Assembly: GCF_001039355.2 (NCBI RefSeq)
Contig: NW_019774859.1
Coordinates: forward strand, 124,001-188,000
Reading direction: 5' to 3'
Length of the DNA stretch: 64,000 nt
From: Lingula anatina
Taxonomy: Eukaryota; Brachiopoda; Lingulata; Lingulida; Lingulidae
Below the pieces are notes generated by a model. The model was given only the letters and a program-made list of their open reading frames with translations, made no database searches and had not been told where the DNA came from. A program made the position numbers and the translations under genes. Of the stretch, positions 13,062 to 25,000 are shown one piece after another (the stretch's first letter is position 1; each line of letters starts with the position of its first letter).

Positions 13062-16000
13062 CCACCCAACGATTTCTGAAAAAAAAATCACACCAATGGT
13101 TCCCGCTTGAAATTATGATTTTGACGAGCTGAATCATAGTTCTAAACCGCACCAATGGCACCGTTCCCCCTCTAAAATACCGTTTTTTTTCTGGGCCCTT
13201 AAGCCAGGGGTGGGGGGAGGGTCGGCTTCGCAGACCCCCCTTCAAATAATCCTGGATCCGCCCCCAGAAATTTAATAAAACTTTATCAGTCTATGCCTAG
13301 AAGGATGGTGGCCATATTGAGATCACGTGGCTATCTTTTAAGATATTAATTCCGAGGAAAATGTTTATTTATCAAAATCCAGGAAATATTGCATTGTTTA
13401 ATGAATTTAGAATCATATAATACAATGTTATATTATTAAACTTTACGAATGAGAGTGGGAGAGAGAGAGTGAGTGAGTGAGTGAGTGAGTGAGTGAAAGT
13501 AATATATTGCACTGTTTTGTGTATGTATCGTGTTAGTTTTTTAATGAATAAAATAATTCATGTAAGGTTATTGTTTCATTTTGCTATTTTCAAATACTAC
13601 ACGCTACTTGGCAATGCGTCATTTACCTGTAACAAATGACGTTTCGTAGGCTTCACTTTCCATTTCTTGAAAGATAGTCTGAACTTGTATTTTGTAGTGT
13701 GACCCTGGTGTTAACGGTTCTAGTGTTTTCTGCGAGGTGTAAGAAATCACCGTTTGGCAGTGTATGGATCCGTTAGGGTTCACCTCCCAGTACTTTATTT
13801 TGAAAGTGATGTCATCGTTTTCGCTTTTGTCATGGTAGGTCCAGGATATGTTTGCACTAAGCGCACTAGGAACGATGCGGATTCCCGTTGGACTCAAGGC
13901 AGCTGAAAGATAAATCAATCACAAGATTATATTGTAACAGATAAAATCTTTGTTAACTTCAAATGCTCAGTGCGCTTAAGCAAATATCGCAGTTTGTGAC
14001 TCACATGATAATGGTTTCTGATAACGAAAAACAAAAACAAAATATCTAACGACACAATTGGTTTCGTGGTTTTTCACTTCAGTATTTCTTAGACGTCTGT
14101 TTCTCATGTCATATTAAAACACATCTATTGAAATGAGCGTATCACATCTGCCATTTAATTCCACCACAGTAAATTAACGTGCAACCATTGAAATACTTTG
14201 TGATAAAAATATGTGAGTCCTAACTTTATTTTCAAAACGTTTGCAATAAATACCTGTACAGAAATCTTGAGACTTAATGACACTTTCTTTTGGTTTTTTA
14301 ACTGACAAGACCTCAACGCGATAACTGGTGGCAGGGCGGAGTTTAGTATACTTTATAAAGAGTTCCCCTGTTGTTTCTTTTCTTTGTTCGTTAGTTGTCA
14401 AGTCCGTCAGAGTGACAATCATGTGGTCATACTGGCCTTTCGGCTGGTCCCATTCTATATTGGCCGTCGAAGTAGACACATACGTCTTATAAATCATTGC
14501 TGGCGGGACAGGGTCTGCAATCAACAATCAATATGTCAGTCAATCATTCAATCAATCGATAAATAAAAAACTAAAATTTGAATAAAAAAGAACAGAATAG
14601 AATAAAGACTTGGACAATTTAATGTCATATATTCGTATATGTCTTTCTCATGCATCCGCTTTTGTAGGCTTTGCCATTTTAAGATTATACATTTTGATCA
14701 TTTAGTATATTTAGTATGTATCATAAACATTTATGGTCATCTCAGTTTATGTTGACAAACACATAGATATATATCCACTTAAATCCTACTTTACCCTATC
14801 GTCAAGTTGAATAATGAAGTAATACTTGGATTTATTATTATATGTGACGGGCCTAATATTTTAAAATCTTAATAGTAAACTGGGATTTTGCAGTAAACTG
14901 CCATTAAACAATTCTCCCCAAAAATTCAAAAGGACTTTTTGATAAACTCCTTCACAGACAACAAACAAATGGCATGGATTAGGCCAACGCACTAGTAGTG
15001 CCACTGCTTTATTTACCTAGCAGCTAGCCACAGATTACCTTAGCAAAAACAAACTGTTAATATAACGTTCACCCACTACTCACATCTATTGCATTTGGAT
15101 ATGTATATAATTAAAATTATATAAATATACAGATGTAAACTAAATTTCATATAAATTGAGTTTGATTAGTTTGATTAATAATACAACATTACATTATGAG
15201 CGCGCAGCAAACAGATCTATGCCGACAAGGAAGAAACATAGATATAACTTTCTACCAAATGCAAGGAAATTCTCTTTTGAATGGACTTTGAAGGCCTGCA
15301 TGTAACAGCTCTTCATGAGTCAGATTATTCTATTGCATGTGCAAAGATCTAGAAACTGAAAATGTGGAATTAATCTGCTACGTATACATCCTTGGTCATG
15401 CCTTTTCCAACGTCTGTCATTTACCTACGAATTTGCTGCAGCAATACATGTAGCTCCACCTGAGCGATTTGAATGCAACCCAATGTCTAAATCACCAACA
15501 ACTTTTCTTAATCTACTAACAAAACATTCGCTGGTTCTAGTATAACATAAGTCAGAATCTTGATTGTGCATGTCACACCAAGTTATTAAATGTTGAGCCC
15601 TTTTTATGAACTGGCGCCTTGTGAAGCCTTTTAGTAGACTTCATGAGGTGCCCCCTTAGAATAAGGAGTATTTAAAAGCACACACAGGGAAGGTGCCTGC
15701 AGCTGGCCTTTGTTCCCCAGGGTGGTTACTAGTCATGTGAAAAACAATTTTGTCCTATCAGCTCTAAGTAACTAGGCCACGTGAAAAACATCCGGTAGCG
15801 TGGCCAATAGTCAGTCAGCTTAACTTTGTAGGCCCCATTAATTTTTCACTCCTGGGGCAGTCTTTGTTTAGCGCCGCCAGCTGAAACATGCATTATTTTT
15901 AGCGTTAGCACACCGACCTTGCTGTTTAAGCCTATTCTGCTTTGCTCTCCCACCCACCCTTCCCTTTTCAATTTCAGGAGTTTTTATTATCTTAACTCGG

Positions 16001-19000
16001 TTGCCAGTGGTGGGACTTTTCATTATCTGTTGCAGAAATGGTTTAATTTATTTATGATCCAATCTATTAATATTGAGTTTGTCTGTTCTACTTATTTATA
16101 GTTTTCTAGATTCTGAGAAATAAAGGTCATTTTGCCCGACTCTGTGTGTGTTTTTAAATTACGGTACTAACAAATAAATTGTCCGTAGAATCAATATAAT
16201 CGTGAATATCATGCATAAATTTAGCTGCATATTTACAAGATAGAACAACTAAAAAGGTGCTCCTCCTAACAAAGGTGTAATAAAAAGAGCAAAATACACC
16301 GGATTAGCTGGTATGACTAAAAAACCTTTTCCCCACATAAATTTTCCCATTTCTTGAACTGAGATGTATTCTTTGTGAAGTGGTGCTGCCTCTGCCTTCT
16401 AATAAATAATTACTCATTTGCTCTTGCAAAATTTAAATTCTGACACACTGGCACAACCGCAAACTTCTCGTATGCACTTCCTTAAACCTGAGAAAAGAAA
16501 CATACTTGCATATTTGAAATGGGAGTTATAAATTAGAGGGACTGTATCTTTCTTTACCTACTGCGATATAAATCTACAGATTCCTGATACACACCCAGTT
16601 TAGAACATCAGATGCGACAGAAATCTATAGATCCATGTCACACTCTCAACTTGGATTTCAGGTACAATATCACTCTATAGATCCATGTCGTACCCGTAAC
16701 TAGGACCTACAGGCAGCCCTATGTATACAAGTTATACTTAAATTATACTCTAATTTTTGCCATAATTTTATAATCAAGTTTATTCTAAAATCGGTCTTGA
16801 ATGTACATCTTGTAATTGGTTATTCCATCTCAAGGTAATATCACCAGTCTGCCATCCTCTAGGCTCGAATGTTATGTCAAAGCAAATGAAACTGATAACT
16901 GAAGTTACTTATGCTCTACCCATCGATGTGAATCTTTAACTTTTGCCAATAGCTCACAACATACAACATTGGTCAAAAAGGTTGTCCCACCCCCAGTTTC
17001 ATGTGCTTTCATTTATAAATGATCACATCATAGGGGTTAATTGCTATGGATGGTGATTTTCATTACAGATACCATAGCTAACATGATTATTGGTACAGAA
17101 AATGCAAAATAGCAGTTAGGATATCCATATTTAATACCATAATACCGCGTTCTGTAATAACTTCCTGTAGGTGGCGCGGCCTGCCTCAACAAGGGTAACA
17201 ATTCTGTTTAATGGGATATTGTCCCATTTTTCCTAAAGAGCTTGGGGGAGTTGGTTCAGATTATAAGGGGTTTGGTTCTCCTTTGCATTGCACACTTCAA
17301 TTCATGCCACAGATGTTTAATAAGGTTAATAACATGTCACAAACATGGATTAATAACATGGCTCTATCCTCTGAACATTGGGTTTCTGCATAAATCACTC
17401 AGCAGACGAGAGTTGTGAGCACGTACATTTCCACGATGACGCCTGCAGTATCCCTGAAGTCGCCTCTTGCAAATGGAGTGAGATATTTGTTGAGAACATT
17501 TCAGTGAATTGCCCCAATAACGTTCATTTCCGGAAAGAAAAATGCATTAAAACCATGGGCTTGGAATTCTCTCCAAACGTGGTCTGACCTGACACCTCAG
17601 GCAATATTATCCTGCACGTACCTTCCAAAAAGCTTTATGCAACATGTCTACGGACAGTAATTTGGCCATCGAATGCATACAGGGTATCTATCACATAGGG
17701 AATCCATGCTTCACTTGTAACTGTAACTTTGTGAATTTATATCTTTTATCTATTTATTGATCTGTTTCGATTGCCTTGTGAAGGTGATCAATAAATCCAT
17801 TTATTTCAAGAAAATGTCTTATCCATGTGGTGAGTAAGCCATCCAATAGGAGGAGTTAAATTGATATTAACTATCTTGTGACCATGACCGTTACGATCAT
17901 AGGGAAGCTACGAGCACACTAGTGAGTACTGCTAAGCAACTGAACCGGTCCCTTTTAATATTCAGTGTCAAATTAGACAAATTAACGCCAATGTAGGCCT
18001 TCGTTTGGTTACAAGGTATATCATCTGTTCTAAAGGACAAAGAGTTATGTTTTTTACATGACTTAAAAAACAGGCACATGTTGTCTTTCTTCAATATTCA
18101 TTATTTTAGACTTTTAAAAACAAAATATATAAACATCAATGTCACTCGCAATAATAGATATTATTTGAAACGTTATTTTAGGAAAACCTTATTGAGGAAT
18201 ATGCTGCAGAAGCAAAATAACGTTTTCAAGGTAGTTGTTCAAAATATTCAAATGGCTTGATCATTTTAAACAATAACATTATTTTATAAGATCATTTTTC
18301 ATTATACGTATATTTAGACCTGCCAAACTTAATCAAGGTCCAACATTGGTTGGTAATTAAAACAATTCTTGTAAATTGGCCAACATGAATCTATAGATTG
18401 ATGTCGCAACTGAGAGTCCAAGTTGAGTGTGCGACAGGAATTTACAGATTCATGTCACAGTTGAGGGTCCGGGCTAAGTGTGCAGTCGCATTAAGTAAAG
18501 ATCCACAATTTTTGATGAAGTGCCTACTACTTTGTAACTCCCGTTTCAAATATTGACATCGCATATACCATTTCCAGTTTTATATTTATAATTAATGCTT
18601 CATGGCTCTGGCATGTATACTGCGTTATTTATCAAGCACAGTTGATTTTAATAGATTGTTTTCAAAGACATTTATTATTTATTAAACAAGATCAGCATGG
18701 TGATTAAGATGAACCATGTATATCAATGTTACATTTCTGTGGCTGTGTAAAATATGTTGATATACATTAAGAAATATTACAATAAAATTTCACAAATTTA
18801 AAATAAACCAAAGACGTGGAACAAGGGGATTGAGAACAGTGTACACATACCATAGCTTCTTCGACAGTAAGAAGATTTTCCTACCCTCCTATTATTAAAT
18901 AGTGCCACGTTTGGACCTTAATTTACATTATGGACTATGCAAATAAATGCACATCCACAGAGTTATGGGTAGACACTGTATTCTTGTCAGCTGTCTGCCT

Positions 19001-22000
19001 ACAGAATACTGCACATATATAATCCGATTTCCAAACAATATCCTTATATTCAGAACCAATGAGCTGCAAATCAATTACCGCGCTTTTCATCATGTGATCG
19101 GACACCACAACACAAACTGCTCTATAACACTTCATGTCTACTAAAAATGCAACAGGCACTAAAATGTTTCGTTGTCATAATAGTACCTGGACAAGACAAT
19201 GAGGAATTTTACGAAATTATATTAAACGTTAGCAAATCCGTCCGATATGTACCCTACCGTAAATCAGACAATTCCCTGGAAGCACACAGAGATATGATAT
19301 CATGCAAATAAAATACTTACCAGTCATGATATCAATCAGACCGCTTGAACTCGATTTGTCGCCACAGTGGAATATAACCTCTGCTTGATATTGAGTGCCT
19401 GGTTGAAGTTTATCTATGCTCCTGGTAGTCACATTTACATCATCTATCACCCGGGATACTGAAAAACCACCGCTTCCCCGACATGCCACTGTGATTTTGT
19501 CCACACCTGGTTCGGTTTTCCTTCTCCAGCACATGCTAAAACTAGTCTCTGACACTTCGTACCTGACTTTCGGTTTTGATGGCACTGCAATTAAATAAGA
19601 TACCAGTCCTTTATGGGTAATGTAAGGGTTCATGAGCATCCAGATACCCAAAATGTTTTTTTCTACATCAAATTAGTGAATAATGTATCCATCTTTGTGC
19701 TGATTAACAATACAAATTCCCTTTAAAATATAAGCATAGGCACCTAAAAACGTTTACCTTCAATTTACCACCTTTCTATTTTGTAGTGAAAGAGCAAGGT
19801 CACGAATAGGTGAAATATATGAACTAATTACAAAGTCATGACATTTTTTTCTGGGGAAAATGCCATTATGTACATGTACATATATATCACAGTAACCCAA
19901 TATCACAGGAACACGTTTAAAGTAAATTTCTTGTAAGTGAGGTATATCATAGTTCCGTAAATCCTTTGCATAATATGCATCTCCAGTCATAGGTGGTGTC
20001 ACATTTTATAGAGCGCCAGAGCCTTTTAATTGTGGTTTGAAGTAAGATCTTCATTCTAATACATGTATAGACAAAAAGTTTTTTTCTTGTCTTCCCAGCG
20101 TTGCCCTTATACATTCTAGTTAAATGACTTGCCTATATGCTTATTGTCTTGATAATATCTTGTTTGACCAATTCTGGTCGCTCTTTCACTTCAAATTAGA
20201 AAGGTTGTAAATTATAGGTAAACGTTTAAGGTGCCTATGAACATACTTGATGTACATATTTAGTCTTTTCTAAATTTATATGACATATTAGACATGATCG
20301 ATGAAACATCTATCCATTGGCCCTTTTAATAGTGGTCAGCAACTGTATTTGATTGGTAAGCTCCTTCATGGATGGGCAATGTTTGGCAGCTACACTCCCC
20401 AAGCCTATGCTGTCACGAGTCACACTCTGAGTTCATAGGAAATGCACATTTATAATTAAGGCATCATGATTATTTTTTATAGGGTATTCCATTGTATTTC
20501 TTATCTGTGCACTTTCTCGAAAGGGATATTCACGTATAATTTCTATAAGCTTTTTTTAATTGGTGGTTTAGTAGTACAGCTTATTGATAATTTGGGATTG
20601 TAGTTAAATCTGAACAGATATCTTAATTTTGATTCTAGGACAATCCCCCCCCGGACAATTCCCCCCCCCCCCCGGACGATTCCCCCCAAGAAATACATAT
20701 TTATACACAATATAAAGTAGAAAGTGTAAAGTTTAAAACATTTTATCCAATTTATTAATATTTTTAGTGTGATAATATAACTTCATCATGAAACAAATTA
20801 TTTTATAACGAATTCCCTTTTCATTGAGTACAAGTACAGGAAGATTTATTAAGTATCTAATCGAAGTATAACCACCTATCCTTCAGGTAAAAGTGGGATA
20901 AACAGATGAACAGGTAAACAGATATTTTATAAATATTTTAGTGTGGTGGGTGTTGGTCAAGCAATTAAAAGTGACAAATAGCCACACAGTTACCTGGATA
21001 TGAGAGAAAATCTGTTTACCCCAACTCTCCCTAGAGATGCACCTTGATTCAAGACTTNNNNNNNNNNNNNNNNNNNNNNNNNNNNNNNNNNNNNNNNNNN
21101 NNNNNNNNNNNNNNNNNNNNNNNNNNNNNNNNNNNNNNNNNNNNNNNNNNNNNNNNNNNNNNNNNNNNNNNNNNNNNNNNNNNNNNNNNNNNNNNNNNNN
21201 NNNNNNNNNNNNNNNNNNNNNNNNNNNNNNNNNNNNNNNNNNNNNNNNNNNNNNNNNNNNNNNNNNNNNNNNNNNNNNNNNNNNNNNNNNNNNNNNNNNN
21301 NNNNNNNNNNNNNNNNNNNNNNNNNNNNNNNNNNNNNNNNNNNNNNNNNNNNNNNNNNNNNNNNNNNNNNNNNNNNNNNNNNNNNNNNNNNNNNNNNNNN
21401 NNNNNNNNNNNNNNNNNNNNNNNNNNNNNNNNNNNNNNNNNNNNNNNNNNNNNNNNNNNNNNNNNNNNNNNNNNNNNNNNNNNNNNNNNNNNNNNNNNNN
21501 NNNNNNNNNNNNNNNNNNNNNNNNNNNNNNNNNNNNNNNNNNNNNNNNNNNNNNNNNNNNNNNNNNNNNNNNNNNNNNNNNNNNNNNNNNNNNNNNNNNN
21601 NNNNNNNNNNNNNNNNNNNNNNNNNNNNNNNNNNNNNNNNNNNNNNNNNNNNNNNNNNNNNNNNNNNNNNNNNNNNNNNNNNNNNNNNNNNNNNNNNNNN
21701 NNNNNNNNNNNNNNNNNNNNNNNNNNNNNNNNNNNNNNNNNNNNNNNNNNNNNNNNNNNNNNNNTGGGGGGGGAGAAATAAAGCAATTAAAAGTAACAGT
21801 TTATTCATGAAAGGGCTACCTGGATGAGTGAGATCATCTGTTTACCCCTCCTTTACCTGGAGATATATATACTTTGATCATATTTTTAATAAAATGTTCT
21901 GTACTTCTATCTCGAAAATTTCATGTGCTTGTACTCCATGAAAATAAATTGTTTAATAAAATTGATATTATCTATCCTTGATTTGCATCATCACACTAAG

Positions 22001-25000
22001 AAATATTCAGAAAATGGATGAAAAGATTTGAACTTTGTACTCTTTACTTTATATATATATATATATTCTTCGGAGGGAATCGTCCGGGGGGGAATTGTCC
22101 TGGGGGGATTGTCCGGGGGGGAATAGTCCGGGGGGGGGGATTGTCCGGGGGGGGGATTGTCCTGATACCCTTAATTTTATATAATATAATATTACGTCCG
22201 TTTATTTACAGTGTGAAGGACTAATTTACCTGTACATACGGTACTATTCACCGGTTCGCTTTTGACCTGTGAGTCTGTCTTAGAATAGCTGAGACTTCTA
22301 ACTTCCACATCATAAACATGCCCGGGTTGCCATTCAAACAGATCCAGCGTCTCTGCTTTACTTTTTGTCTTGCTTGGAAGGTATATAGTTTGGTAGTTCT
22401 GATCCTTGCGACATTTGTAACGAACTTCATAGCAATCCTTTCTACATGTACCACTGCATGTGGAGTGTAATACAAGGGTCTTGCTGGATAGGTCCCATTC
22501 AATATCAGGCTTTGCAGGCTCTAGAAAATATACAGTAACTACATGAGACTGCTGTGATACAGTATATATATTCTGATGAATTTTTGTTAACAAGTTCATA
22601 ATTAGAGGGTTAAATGAACTTACCGTAGGTGAGTGATATTTGACCTGGATTCCACATCATCGTCGGTGACAGAATAGGGTTCACATGAGAGATGCGCGCG
22701 CAGCTCAGCGTCATATTTCAAAGTAGTTGTAGTGTGGACCACAGAGTGACAGAAAGGTTCACGGGAAGGGAACTATCCCAGGGTGGGATGTGAACCCTAT
22801 TCTGTCACCGACGATGATGTGGAATCCAGGTCAAATATCACTCACCTACGGTAAGTTCATTTAACCCTCTAATTCCACATCACCGTCTAGTGACGTAATA
22901 GGCTCCACATGAGACGTTCAAAGTGTGGTCCAAACACAACACCTTACAAGGTTTTTTGAAACCAGCAAATAAAGGCACAAACACTATGTGTTTAAATCAA
23001 CATGTATTAACTGCAAAGAACAATAAACTTGTTTATCAAACAACTTGTAACAGCATATTTGATGCACAATAGAAATTCATCTGCACAATTTGCAGGAAAC
23101 AACTCTAACTGCACAAGTTGCAGTTATAAACAGCATATTTAAATGCTCGAAAGAACTTCATCTGCACAATTTGCAGGTAACAACTGTAACTGCACAAGTT
23201 GCAGCTAAAAAAGTAAAATCAAATAAACAGTTTATAAAACATCTCCCTGTAAATCTGAATGTCCATGTCAAACATGTGCACCAGTGCCAGACAAAATCGC
23301 ATCTGCAAACTGGCCCTGTTGAGTTATTTCTTTATCGTAATATTTAGCAAATGTGCAATCTTTAGACCAGCCTGCCGTCTTCAAAATAGTGTCTAATGGC
23401 ACTTTAGCAAGTTTTGCTTGTGAAGATGCTGCACTACGTGTGCTGTGTGGAGTAAATTTCTCCATGTCTATACCAGCCATATTCATAGTTTGCTTAATCC
23501 ATCTAGATATGGTAGATTTGGCTGCTGCCTTAAATGGCTTTACAGATGTTAAAAACAATCTTGTGATATTTCCTCTTAAATGTTTGACACGGTCCATGTA
23601 TTCCATTAAGACAGTACATAAACATAATCGTCTATCTGGTGCATATGCTGTCACTGTTATTTCACCAATGTGGTGACCTGGTCTTGACTGCTTCAGTAAA
23701 TCACCAAATCTAAATGTGACTTTAGACTTATTAATTGTGATGTTACGAATGTCAATAAGATGCAAGGATTGCGTTCTTTGACCTGTCAATAAAATGGTCA
23801 ATGTCACTGCTTTCTTGCTCAGTTGTAAAAGATTAAGTTTTTTCACAGGTGAAAGTTTTTTGAGGTAATTCAAAAGCAAACTTGTGTCCCATATCACATT
23901 GTTCCTTGGTAATGCAGGTCTAGAAGTAAAAACTCCTCTCATCAGTCTAACCACATGAGGATGAGCACCTGCTGGACACTTATCCACCATAATAAAAGTT
24001 GAAAGTGCTGATCTTGCTGTATTAAGAGCAGAATATCCAAGTCCCATATCAAAGCAATGGGCTAGAAAATTTACAACATCAGTTACATTTGGTGACAGGG
24101 TATTAATGTTCCTCTCACTACAATATTGAATCCATCTGGAAATGTAAGATTCGTATTGCTTGACAGTTGTATCTCTCCATGAGGACATGACCAATTTGAC
24201 AGCTGTTGGCGAAAATGCCATGTCTTCGAAACTTTCCCTGACAATACACAAGCCATTAGCTGTAACTTTGGAAGATGATTGTCCATGTTTTTGTGTGGGT
24301 GCCACAGCAATTCTTGCTTCCTGGGAAGTAAAAAAGGACAAGATATTAACATATGGCTCAATTTTGAAAACCATACTTGAGTTGTCCAATAAGGCACTAC
24401 CACTATGATACTATCCACTTGATCAAACTCTATCTTGCTTAACATCTTTCCTATTAAAGAAAAAGGTGGAAATGCATAAGCATTTATCTGTGACCAGTCA
24501 ATAGACAAGGCATCTGTTGTCATAGCAAATGGATCAGGTTTCCATGATACATATTTAGGTAGTTGATTATTCAGCCTTGAAGCAAACAGATCTGTTTCTG
24601 GTAGATAAAACTGCTTAGTTATATCTTTAAATACTGTTTGGTGCAACTTCCATTCAAGATTATCATGATCAAGTCTACTTTCTTTATCAGCTTCTACATT
24701 ATTTTCTGATTCAATATATGCAACTGATAACCATATATTTTTTCCCTTGCACCATAACCAAATTTTTCTGGCCAAATTATTTAGCGAGGGTATTTTCCCT
24801 CCCATTCGAGCAATATATGACAAAGCAGTTGTATTATCTATACACATTTTAATGTGAATATTTGTTTCATCTCGTGCAAAGCATTTTAGAGCAAACCATG
24901 CAGCTAATAATTCAAGATGATTAATGTGAAAAGTACTTTCAACTGCTGACCAGTTTCCTCCTGATGTGATGCCCCTGCATGCTCCCCCCCATCCTTTTTC

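Larger units (their letters stand above)
14515..19320 (-). other. 4.8-kb intron between FN3-31 and FN3-32
   Basis: Mostly AT-rich unique DNA. From 16505 to 18575 it holds an inverted-repeat structure around a dead transposase. A stretch at about 15590-16150, with a late AATAAA-like signal, looks like a possible solo LTR, without proven ends. Confidence 0.6.

Noticed and set aside
15590-16150. Solo LTR
   Set aside because: A TGT...ACA outline and a late AATAAA-like signal are visible, but no target duplication or second copy supports the ends.
20990-21810. Open frames on both strands across the second N gap
   Set aside because: Open only because N cannot encode a stop.
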